A stretch of 12,337 nucleotides of DNA from positions 1 through 12,337 of the forward strand of contig CAZOIM010000115.1 in assembly GCA_964579855.1 (NCBI GenBank). The letters run 5' to 3'. Shown here one piece after another: positions 1-7,900 of the stretch. The stretch's first letter is position 1; the number at the start of each line of letters is the position of its first letter. Origin of the DNA: JADGQA01 sp964579855. Its GTDB lineage: Bacteria; Bacteroidota; Ignavibacteria; UBA10030. The position numbers were made by a program, and so were the translations under genes. The notes below the pieces were generated by a model. The model ran no database searches. It saw only the letters and a program-made list of their open reading frames with translations, and was not told the DNA's origin.

Positions 1-12
1 GGCGATTTTGAG

Positions 13-85
13 TGGACAGGGCCAGAATCGAACTGGCGACACACGGCTTTTCAGGCCGTTGCTCTACCGACTGAGCTACCTGTCC
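13..85 (-). tRNA. tRNA-Phe (anticodon GAA)
   Basis: A complete 73-nt cloverleaf folds on the minus strand. The acceptor stem GGACAGG/CCTGTCC has 7 pairs, the D stem is GCTC/GAGC, the anticodon stem ACGGC/GCCGT carries the loop CTGAAAA, and the T stem GCCAG/CTGGC carries the loop TTCGATT. The discriminator base is A. The anticodon GAA reads Phe codons UUU and UUC. The 3' CCA is not encoded: the bases after the discriminator are CTC, so CCA must be added by a nucleotidyltransferase. The mature 5' end lies only 11 bases downstream of the T-run of an intrinsic terminator, so its own promoter would have to lie within or upstream of that terminator. Confidence 0.97.
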
Positions 86-96
86 AGTAATTTTCG

Positions 97-127
97 AAAA
101 AAATGGTGCGTCATACTACCCGCACCA
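97..127 (-). terminator. Rho-independent terminator after the acyl-CoA dehydrogenase gene
   Basis: On the minus strand a perfect 7-bp stem, TGGTGCG (127-121) with CGCACCA (110-104), encloses a 10-base loop and is followed at once by seven T (103-97). This is a textbook intrinsic terminator. It lies about 70 bases past the stop codon of the acyl-CoA dehydrogenase and should end that transcript before tRNA-Phe. The T-run is followed by CGAAAA, so a shorter signal on the opposite strand is not supported. Confidence 0.85.
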
Positions 128-132
128 GTATC

Positions 133-161
133 AAAATACCCCACTTTCTTTTGAGAATCAA
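133..161 (-). promoter_or_regulatory. Possible promoter upstream of terminator and tRNA-Phe
   Basis: On the minus strand TTGATT (161-156) is followed after exactly 17 bases by TATTTT and then G (138-132). The layout matches the two other promoter-like sites in this window (TTGAnn, 17 bases, TAnnTTG). A start about 7 bases downstream would fall near 126, at the first bases of the terminator hairpin, leaving roughly 40 bases of leader before the tRNA. It is the best promoter candidate for the tRNA, but a short AT-rich match could be chance. Confidence 0.35.
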
Positions 162-197
162 GTAATACAACAAGCGCCATCGATTGATCCTGAACGA

Positions 198-1343
198 TCA
201 ACCCAGGTTTCCATTCCTCTTTAAGACATCACGAGCAATCACGAGGTTTTGTATCTCGTTCGTCCCTTCAAAAATTCTGTTGATACGCGAGTCGCGGTAA
301 TATCGTTCAATCGGCATCTCGCGTGAATATCCCATCCCTCCATGGATCTGAACCGCGTGATCGACAATCTTGTCCAGACTCTCCGAGCAGAAAAGTTTTA
401 CTGTTGCCGACTGGCGCGAAATAGACTTTCCTGCCTCGTATGCTTGAGCCGTGCGATAGACCATCGATTCCATGGCATAAATCAATACCGCCATTTCCGA
501 AAGCATGAACTGAATCACTTGAAACTGCGAGATGGGAACATCGAATTGTCTTCTCTCTTTCGCGTACTTCGTCGAAAGTTCAAGCATCTCCTTGGATGCA
601 CCAAGGCAGGCGGCACCCAATCCAAGTCTCCCCGCATCCAACGTCTTCATCGCAATGAGAAATCCTCTGCCATCTTCGCCAAGAAGATTCTCCTTGGGAA
701 TCCTGACATTGTCGAATGTAATTGCCGCCGTGTGACTTCCACGGATGCCCATCTTTTTCTCAGGCGGTCCGGCGGAGAATCCTGGTAATTTCGTTTCTAC
801 AACGAAACCGGAAATTCCGCGATCTGTTCGCGCAAACACCGAGATCACGTCGGCAATGCCGCCATTCGTGATCCACAGTTTGTCACCGTTGATCACCCAT
901 TCATTGCCATCCAGATGGGCCCGTGTCTTCAAATTAAAGGAATCCGATCCGGCTAGTGTCTCGGTCAAAGCAAACGCACCGATATACTTACCCTCTGCCA
1001 GTGGCACAAGGTATTTTTTCTTGAGGAATTCCGTGCCACCGAGATAGATGGCATTTGCCCCTATCGATTGATGGGCGCCGATGAATGTTGCCGTCGACAT
1101 ACAGCCCCGTGCAATCTCCTCCTGCATCAGACAGTACCCTACTTCACCAAAACCTCCACCGCCGTACTCGGTCGGGAATGAAGCACCGAGGAACCCTAAT
1201 TCTCGCATCTTATCGATAAATGCCTGGGGGATTTCCTCATCTTCATCGATCTTGTGAGCAATCGGTTTCAATTCGGTATTCACGAAATCACGTACTGTAT
1301 CCCGGAGCATTTTCTGCTCATCGTTGAAATCGAAATCGCCCAT
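198..1343 (-). CDS. Acyl-CoA dehydrogenase (short-chain/butyryl-CoA type)
   Basis: The 381-residue product has the usual length of soluble FAD-dependent acyl-CoA dehydrogenases, which make the alpha,beta double bond of acyl-CoA thioesters and pass electrons to ETF. The N-terminal helical domain covers about 1-120. The FAD/substrate motif LTETLAGSD is at 126-134, where most relatives have LTEPxAGSD. A full C-terminal family signature (QIHGGMGY to YYRD) lies at 332-351. IFEGTNEIQ at 357-365 supplies the probable catalytic base E359, its position in short-chain enzymes. The ATG has a modest AGG 7 bases upstream. The gene starts 39 bases after the enoyl-reductase stop and ends before a strong terminator, so the two are probably co-transcribed. 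No ETF gene is present and chain-length preference cannot be read from sequence. The family call is secure. Confidence 0.95.
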   Translation of the reverse strand: MGDFDFNDEQKMLRDTVRDFVNTELKPIAHKIDEDEEIPQAFIDKMRELGFLGASFPTEYGGGGFGEVGYCLMQEEIARGCMSTATFIGAHQSIGANAIYLGGTEFLKKKYLVPLAEGKYIGAFALTETLAGSDSFNLKTRAHLDGNEWVINGDKLWITNGGIADVISVFARTDRGISGFVVETKLPGFSAGPPEKKMGIRGSHTAAITFDNVRIPKENLLGEDGRGFLIAMKTLDAGRLGLGAACLGASKEMLELSTKYAKERRQFDVPISQFQVIQFMLSEMAVLIYAMESMVYRTAQAYEAGKSISRQSATVKLFCSESLDKIVDHAVQIHGGMGYSREMPIERYYRDSRINRIFEGTNEIQNLVIARDVLKRNGNLG

Positions 1344-1382
1344 GATTATGCCTGGTGAACTAAATGGTGGGAACTCTGCACG

Positions 1383-2228
1383 TTAGCTAGGCTCAGTTGC
1401 ACTTTTCTGGCCGATGAAACTCACAATATCTTCTCCGCCGTCGACTCCGATAACATTTCCTGAAATCCAGTACGAGCGATCGTCGGCAAGCAATGCAATG
1501 GCCTTCCCGACGTCTTCCGGTGTGGTCAGACGGCTCGCCGGATTCTTTTGTTTCGCAACTTCGAGCATTTTGACGTGTCCCGGGATTTTGCGAAGGGCTG
1601 GTGTGTCCGTGGCCCCGGCCATGATTGCGTTGGCGGTAATTCCCAAATGCCCGCATTCCATAGCGAGTTGCCGGATGTGCGATTCCAGGCATGCCTTCGC
1701 CGCCGAGACCGCACCATAACTCGGAATGACGGTGTGCCCTCCGGAACTGGTCATCGCAAAAATCCGCCCCCCCTTCTTCATCATGTTTCGTGAAATAATA
1801 CCCTGTGTCCAATACACCAGGCTGTTGGCCATGACATCGATGGTCATTTCCATTTGCGCCTGTGTAAGCATATCCTCGGCTTTCTTCGCAACAAATGTTT
1901 TCAACGTTCCGAACGCAAGGGAATGCATAAGCACTTTGATTGTCGAGTTCGGTTCCTGCACAAACCTTTCCTGGACTTCATCAAGGATTTCGTTGCGCTT
2001 GATCGAATCTGCAGCATTAATATTAAAGAACACAGCTTTGTTGCCGGTATGCTTGATTTCCTTGATCACCTGCTCAACTGCGGGCATGGTGGCTTGTCGG
2101 TCCAGATGTATACCGAAAATATTCATCCCATGTTTTGCGAGTTCGATTGCGGTTGCGCCACCGAAGCCGCTGGAAGCTCCCAGGACAAGTGCCCACTCCG
2201 TTGGCTTGAATTTCGGGTCTTGCTTCAT
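1383..2228 (-). CDS. SDR-family enoyl-ACP reductase, FabL-like
   Basis: A 281-residue Rossmann-fold oxidoreductase. The cofactor motif GASSGFG at 17-23 has the GxxxGxG spacing of classical SDRs and FabL, not the longer spacing of FabI. The active site, however, reads Y171-x6-K178, as in enoyl-ACP reductases, and lacks the Y-x3-K of ordinary SDRs. The C-terminal ISGNVIGVDGG (255-265) is the usual SDR end. The inferred role is NAD(P)H reduction of trans-2-enoyl-ACP, the last step of each fatty-acid elongation cycle; an enoyl-CoA substrate is also possible. It is about 30 residues longer than typical FabL, mainly at the two ends. GAGGAG lies 9 bases upstream of the ATG, and a promoter-like site sits in the 72-base gap after glmS. 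The acyl-CoA dehydrogenase follows. Superfamily is certain; the exact substrate is not. Confidence 0.85.
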   Translation of the reverse strand: MKQDPKFKPTEWALVLGASSGFGGATAIELAKHGMNIFGIHLDRQATMPAVEQVIKEIKHTGNKAVFFNINAADSIKRNEILDEVQERFVQEPNSTIKVLMHSLAFGTLKTFVAKKAEDMLTQAQMEMTIDVMANSLVYWTQGIISRNMMKKGGRIFAMTSSGGHTVIPSYGAVSAAKACLESHIRQLAMECGHLGITANAIMAGATDTPALRKIPGHVKMLEVAKQKNPASRLTTPEDVGKAIALLADDRSYWISGNVIGVDGGEDIVSFIGQKSATEPS

Positions 2229-2265
2229 CGCTTGCGTCTCCTCAGGTTTCGATTGATCGGGCTAC

Positions 2266-2294
2266 AAGATAGGTTAAATTGGCAGGATTTTCAA
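2266..2294 (-). promoter_or_regulatory. Probable promoter for the enoyl-reductase/acyl-CoA dehydrogenase pair
   Basis: On the minus strand TTGAAA (2294-2289) is separated by exactly 17 bases from TATCTT, which is followed by G (2271-2265). The whole site fits in the 72-base gap between the glmS stop and the enoyl-reductase ATG. A start about 7 bases downstream would give a 5' leader near 30 bases with the GAGGAG ribosome site inside it. It would let the lipid pair be expressed apart from glmS. No terminator is visible between glmS and this site, so read-through is also likely. Confidence 0.5.
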
Positions 2295-2300
2295 CCGGCT

Positions 2301-4142
2301 TTATTCGACCGTAACGCTCTTTGCCAGGTTCCTCGGTTGGTCCACGTTGGTCCCCCGAACGACTGCCATATAGTATGAGAGCAACTGCAGTGGGATAATA
2401 TTGACGATCGGACCGAAGAATCCGTAGGTACGCGGAACCCGAATGACAACCTCCGCCATTTTCCTGATCTCCTCATCGTCTTCATTCGCAACGGCGATAA
2501 TACGACCCCGACGTGCACGAACTTCCTGTACATTGCTGATAACTTTGTCGTAGATCGCGTCTTTTGGAACAATGAATACCACAGGCATATTTTCATCGAT
2601 AAGCGCGATCGGACCGTGCTTCATTTCAGCAGCAGGATAACCTTCGGCGTGAATGTAGGAAATTTCCTTGAGCTTCAATGCCCCTTCAAGCGCCACCGGA
2701 AAATTCGCACCTCTGCCGAGATAGAGGAAATTTCTCACACCTTTGAATTCATCGGCCAGTTCTTTTAGTTGTGTCGTATTCAAAAGGACCTTGGAGACTT
2801 TTTCGGGAAGGCTCTCGAGTTCCTGTGCCAGCACTTTTCCGTCCGATTCCGGCATACCCTTCGCTCGGGCAATCATCAGTGCAATTTGTGCAAGAACTGT
2901 CAGCTGGGATGTAAACGCCTTCGTCGATGCGACGCCGATCTCCGGTCCGGCGTGTATGTAGACTCCGCCTTGGGATTCACGAGCGATCGAACTTCCGACC
3001 ACGTTGACGATGCCTAGGACTGTGGCGCCTTTTGATTTCGCTTCCCGCATTGCAGCCAATGTATCGGCTGTCTCTCCGCTCTGACTGATGAAGAAAACGA
3101 CGTCGTCTTTGAAAATGATCGGGTTGCGGTATCTGAATTCCGATGCGTATTCCACTTCCGTGGGAATTCTCGCGATATGTTCGAACATGTATTCCCCGAC
3201 CAATCCCGCATGCCACGATGTGCCGCAAGCGACAATCACAAATCTTCTCGCGGTGAGCAGTTTGTCCATTACGTGTGTCAGACCGCCCAGTTTTACATTG
3301 CCGCGTTCCGGGATAAGGCGTCCACGCATTGCATTCCGGATGGTCTCCGGTTGCTCGTGAATCTCTTTCATCATGAAATGTTCGAACCCCCCCCGTTCAA
3401 TCTGGGAGAGCTCGAATGTAATTTCGTGAATAAGCTTGTCTTTCGTCGTTTCATCGAAAATACTGCCAGTCCGGAATCCTTCAGCTGTTATCTCGGCAAC
3501 ATCGCCGTCCTCGAGATAGACCACCTGACGGGTATGAGCAATGATGGCCGCGGCATCGGCAGCGACAATGTTTTCCCCTTCGCCTACACCAAGAATGAGC
3601 GGACTCCCCATCCGGGCTGCAATGATCCTGTCGGGTTCGTGAGTCGAGAGAACAACGAGACCGTATGTTCCTGTTACTTCGGTCAAGGCAAGGCGGACTG
3701 CCTCGAATAAGTTCGGTTTGGATCTGTAAATTTCTTCGATGAGGTGGGCAAGAACTTCAGTATCCGTGGCACTCACAAACGTGTGGCCGGATCGCTGAAG
3801 CTTTGTCTTCAGAGCAACATAGTTCTCAATAATGCCGTTGTGTATGACCGCAATTTCGCCGTGACAATCTGTGTGAGGATGAGCGTTCACGTCGTTCGGC
3901 TCCCCGTGCGTGGCCCATCGTGTATGCCCCATTCCGATGTGGGCCTCGGGCATCCCACCCCCTTCGACAATCATCTTCTCCAGATCGGCCACCTTGCCGG
4001 CCTTCTTCCGGATGCACATTGTTCCTTTGCTAATGACGGCAACTCCGGCGGAATCGTAGCCCCGATATTCCATTCGTTTCAATCCCTCCAACAGAATGGG
4101 AAGGACGTCTTTCGAGCCAACGTAACCGACTATTCCACACAT
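2301..4142 (-). CDS. glmS: Glutamine--fructose-6-phosphate aminotransferase (isomerizing)
   Basis: The 613-residue product matches the family length (E. coli about 609). It turns fructose-6-phosphate and glutamine into glucosamine-6-phosphate, the entry step to UDP-GlcNAc for peptidoglycan and lipopolysaccharide. The protein begins MCGIVGYVG, so after Met removal Cys2 is the N-terminal nucleophile of the class II glutaminase. Glutaminase motifs include HTRWATHG at 73-80 and HNGIIEN at 101-107. Two SIS sugar-isomerase domains follow, with ACGTSWHAG at 305-313, SQSGETADT at 353-361 and the HAEGYPAAEMKHGP loop at 498-511. The C-terminal DQPRNLAKSVTVE is the conserved tail that closes over the active site. 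A weak purine-rich ribosome site (AAGAAAGAG) precedes the ATG. It starts 16 bases after pgeF, so the two cell-wall genes are surely one transcript. No glmS ribozyme can fit in that gap. Confidence 0.98.
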   Translation of the reverse strand: MCGIVGYVGSKDVLPILLEGLKRMEYRGYDSAGVAVISKGTMCIRKKAGKVADLEKMIVEGGGMPEAHIGMGHTRWATHGEPNDVNAHPHTDCHGEIAVIHNGIIENYVALKTKLQRSGHTFVSATDTEVLAHLIEEIYRSKPNLFEAVRLALTEVTGTYGLVVLSTHEPDRIIAARMGSPLILGVGEGENIVAADAAAIIAHTRQVVYLEDGDVAEITAEGFRTGSIFDETTKDKLIHEITFELSQIERGGFEHFMMKEIHEQPETIRNAMRGRLIPERGNVKLGGLTHVMDKLLTARRFVIVACGTSWHAGLVGEYMFEHIARIPTEVEYASEFRYRNPIIFKDDVVFFISQSGETADTLAAMREAKSKGATVLGIVNVVGSSIARESQGGVYIHAGPEIGVASTKAFTSQLTVLAQIALMIARAKGMPESDGKVLAQELESLPEKVSKVLLNTTQLKELADEFKGVRNFLYLGRGANFPVALEGALKLKEISYIHAEGYPAAEMKHGPIALIDENMPVVFIVPKDAIYDKVISNVQEVRARRGRIIAVANEDDEEIRKMAEVVIRVPRTYGFFGPIVNIIPLQLLSYYMAVVRGTNVDQPRNLAKSVTVE

Positions 4143-4158
4143 GGGATATTTCTCTTTC

Positions 4159-4968
4159 TTAGCTAGTCAAACCAATGACGGCCAACATTCTTCCTGATCG
4201 TTCCCGATCTCTTCGGTAGGAGTGATAGAGTCTATCGCTACAGATCGTACAATCTTCCTGTGTCTCAATATTGGAAGTTGGAACCCCGGCATCCCAAAGT
4301 TGAGCCATGTTGGCCTTTTTTATATCCAGGTACAATTTTCCATCACGATGAGAGACATATTCTGAATCAAATTTATCCGCCACTTCCTTCCCGACCTCAT
4401 AGCAACAGACTCCTGCCGATGGTCCAATGAAGGTAAAGATGTCTTTGGCATTCGACTGGAAGTCTTCGTGCATGGCGAGCAAAGTCTTAAAAAGAATCCG
4501 TTGTTCGGTGCCGCGCCAGCCTGCATGCACACCTGCAATGGCTTGTTTCCCCGCATCATAAAGGAGTATAGGGGCGCAATCTGCGATGCTTACGGAGAGC
4601 CAGACATTGTGAACACCGGTCATCAACGCATCGCATCCTGGATATGTCCCAGCCGCGTTAATTCTCTTGATCGATGCGGTGTGACGTTGTTGGGGAATTG
4701 CCAAGTGATCAGGAGTCACCCCAAGCGCACGGAGAAACCTCTTCCGGTTTTCCGTGACATTGTCATCACTGTCGCCAACATTGAAACTCGTGTTCATGCA
4801 GTACGGCTCCGGACTGACACCACCGTTGCGGGTGCTCATACCGCTGGTGACCATCGCGAATTTCGAAAATATAGTTGGCCGTACGATGGCGACGGAGTCT
4901 TCAGACGGGGAGAACGATTTCGACGGTTGTTCCTTTGCCGGGGCCACTTGAGATTCCAATCGTTCCAT
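4159..4968 (-). CDS. pgeF: Peptidoglycan editing factor PgeF (YfiH/laccase-domain family)
   Basis: From the ATG at 4968 the product has 269 residues, usual for this family. It has the metal-site triad H96 (QQRHTA), C131 (SIADCAP) and H148 (GVHAGWRGT), plus the STRNGGVS motif near the N terminus (45-52), IGPSAGVCCYEVG at 181-193 and the ending SDRLYHSYRRD...GRMLAVIGL. Bacterial PgeF cleaves wrongly made UDP-MurNAc-L-serine, keeping serine out of the peptidoglycan stem; relatives also act on purine nucleosides, and old 'laccase' labels are doubtful. The frame is open for 84 codons further upstream, but that part only shadows the kinase gene. ATG 4968 has AGGA at a good distance, while the next ATG (4854) has no ribosome site and would cut close to the STRNGGVS motif. 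The chosen start overlaps the kinase end by 68 bases. Confidence 0.9.
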   Translation of the reverse strand: MERLESQVAPAKEQPSKSFSPSEDSVAIVRPTIFSKFAMVTSGMSTRNGGVSPEPYCMNTSFNVGDSDDNVTENRKRFLRALGVTPDHLAIPQQRHTASIKRINAAGTYPGCDALMTGVHNVWLSVSIADCAPILLYDAGKQAIAGVHAGWRGTEQRILFKTLLAMHEDFQSNAKDIFTFIGPSAGVCCYEVGKEVADKFDSEYVSHRDGKLYLDIKKANMAQLWDAGVPTSNIETQEDCTICSDRLYHSYRRDRERSGRMLAVIGLTS

Positions 4969-7900
4969 TGAGATCCTGAATGATCTTTTGCGAAATTGCC
5001 AGCCCCAACCCCGTGCCGTCTGTTTTCGTCGAAAAATTGGGTTCAAAAACTCTGGAAAGCAGGTTTGCCGGTATCCCTTCACCCGAATCTGCGAATTGTA
5101 TCCTGCAAGAATTCTCCATGAGTCGAGACTCGATGGTAATCGTGCCCCCTTTGTCCATGGCCTGCACGCTGTTGCGTATGAGGTTGATGAATACTCTTCG
5201 CAACTCATCTTTGTCTGCAATCAACTGCGCACCATGATCGTCAAAATTGACGCGAAATTCAATTCCTTTGATCTTGTTGAACAATTCGACGCATTCGAGC
5301 ACTGTTTCGTCGAGACTAATGCGCTCGAATCTTTTTTCCGGCATTCGCGCATACTGCGAAAATTCCGCGGCAATCCTTGAGAGTGCATCGATCTGTTCGA
5401 TCATGATCTGTGTCGTTCGCTCGACGATCACTGGCAAATCCTTCGCTTTATCCTTGAACGCCTGGCGTAAATGCTGGATGGACAATTTCATTGGTGTCAA
5501 TGGATTCTTGATCTCGTGTGCAACCTGCTTTGCCATTTCAGTCCAGGCGAGTTTGCGCTCCGCCGCGGCGAGATTGATCCGACTCGTTTTGATTTCGACA
5601 GCCATTTGATCAAACGATTTCACAAGTTCGCCAATCTCATCCGTCGACCGCGGACTCACACGAACATCAAGGTTTCCTTTCCCGATTTCTTTTGCTGCCG
5701 CCGTGAGTTCTCGGACAGGGATTGACAACTGTCGCGCAATTCCCCATCCGGCGGTCATAATGATGAGAATCATGATTGCATACACTGCCGCGTAATATGC
5801 ATTCCGACGAGCAAGATTCTCCTCGACATCTCTCTGATGATAGGGAGCCGGGACAGCCAATACTCCGACAAAAGCTCCTTTCAAATAGAGAGGTTTGTAT
5901 CCCACTGCATAGCGCACCGATCCAATGGTTTCGTCGTCGAGTACGAACTGTTTGCCGGCAAGGACGATTTCTGAAAACACATTTCCCGGAAGTCTGGAAT
6001 CCAGGATGGAAGTCCCATACAATTCAGGCCTGCTGCTGGCCTTGACTTCGGTTCTTTGGTATACCGTGAAATCGATTCCGAGGTCAGATGATACTGATTC
6101 CGCAAAATCGTTGTTGACTCCCCTGCCGAAGTCTTCTTCATCTGTAACTGAGCTGAGAATCCTTTGAGAGAGGATATCAAGATTTCGCAATAACGTCTTC
6201 TTTACTGCATCGTCAAGACTCTGCGCTGCGAACTCTTTATTGTAGTAACTGAGCAGGAGAAGAGGCACAAATCCGAGAACGAGAAACGCCACAAGCAGTT
6301 TCGTCCTGAATGCCAGTGTGAGACTCCCTCGAGATGTCAAGGATGTCAATCCTCGGACAAGGATCAGGGCAGCAACCACTGCCAGCGCTGCGCTGAGAAG
6401 CTTCAGAAAATCGAATATATGCCAGCGATAATCAATCGATTCAAGACTCACTTCGACAATTTTTCCCGGCACAGCCGGGTTGCGTGCGAAAAGGGATTCG
6501 TAGTGTTTCCCGCCAATGTCTTCACCGATCCAAACGTAATTCGAATCTCTTGTTGAGAATGTCCGGGCCACAGATTGTGGAATGTCATTCTCGGATGCGA
6601 GTTCTTCGTGCGTTGTCGCTGCCAATCTTCCATTTTCGAAAATAGAAACTGTGGTGGGTCGATACACATTCTGCAGGATGTTATTGCGGCTTGAAAGCAC
6701 AGTCTCATTGTCATCAACGCCAAACATGCTTTTCTCAGAGGCAGAGAGAAGAAGGGCCACACTGCCAAGGAGTCTGCCCTTATCGTTGCGAATTGTGCTC
6801 CAGAGTCCATAATTTTTTGAAGCTCCGAGTGGGCTGGTCCGATCCACGGCAGCAATAGTCTCCTCTTCATTGTCGAAAACCTTTGCGAGGATCTCGCGTT
6901 GCTCATAGGTCGTTAGTCCAACCGAAAAACTGCTTATTTCATTGTTGAGGTTGTCATACACCACGACCGCCGAGTTATAGCCTTCCCGGCTCATCAGCGT
7001 CTTCGTCCAAAACAAGAAAGCGAGGTTTCCGTTATGGTCATTGGCAAGATCAGCCGAAACGGGCTGTTGTTGATACGAGCTCGTGATTGAACGCAGTCCG
7101 TCCGTTAGCACAAAGGAGATCCAACTGTCCAGAGGTTGGAGCATTTCCTGCGCATAGGCTTGGACCTGCCCTCGCTCTTTGATATGGATTTGGCGGTCGG
7201 TAACCACGAGAGACAAGAAGCTTGCGATAATGAGGAGGCTGGTCGCACTTTTCCATCCCGTAATTCGTTCCTTCAGTCGATTGTAATCCAGACCTCTCAT
7301 CCATGATGCAACAGTGTAACCTCCAAACAAGACGAAGAGAGAGAAATACCAAGGCACGATCGGCTCGGAATTGAATATCTGGAAAACGACAAACGTTATA
7401 AACACGAGTACTGGCAGGAGCAGGGTCCGGATAATTCCCCTGGTTTCGGAAAGAGAATACGCAATTCTCTCGAGAACGAAAGAAAGCACCATCACGAGGC
7501 CGGTAAACGAGAGGCCGACCAGAAGCATGATGAGCTGCATAACGAAGACTGTGAACGAAGGCAATGTTGTCAGTGGATCGTGGAATGCAAGTGTCGAGTC
7601 TACGACAAAACTTCGAGTGACTGCGCCAAATCCCCTGGTACTCCACAACACCATAATGATGAGGACGACGATTTCGCATATTCGAATGAGCTGCGGAGCT
7701 CGCGCGAAAGAGGGAAACCATCCCTCTTGACGATTGAATGAATCGAATGTGAACCAAAGAATTAGTGCGATAGAGATTGCAAGGAATATTGCGGAGATGA
7801 GGGTCTCGCCGAGCGAGCTCGCGGCGCCAAACAAGAACGGGGATGAATAAACGGAAGGATTGAAGAGATCTCCCCCGATGATCCTGGCCGGGAATTCGAA

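Noticed and set aside
184..201. Inverted repeat TTGATC/GATCAA at the stop codon of the acyl-CoA dehydrogenase
   Set aside because: Only 6 bp and AT-rich, with no T-run. The stronger terminator at 97-127 explains the transcript end.
3177..3710. Open frame of 177 codons on the plus strand opposite glmS
   Set aside because: glmS is intact and conserved over this whole stretch; the opposite frame has no recognisable motif or ribosome site.
4143..4158. Possible glmS ribozyme before glmS
   Set aside because: Only 16 bases separate pgeF from glmS, far too few for the ribozyme fold.
4969..5220. 84-residue N-terminal extension of PgeF
   Set aside because: It lies wholly inside the kinase ATPase-domain sequence in another frame and does not resemble PgeF proteins. 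ATG 4968 has its own ribosome site and gives the usual length.
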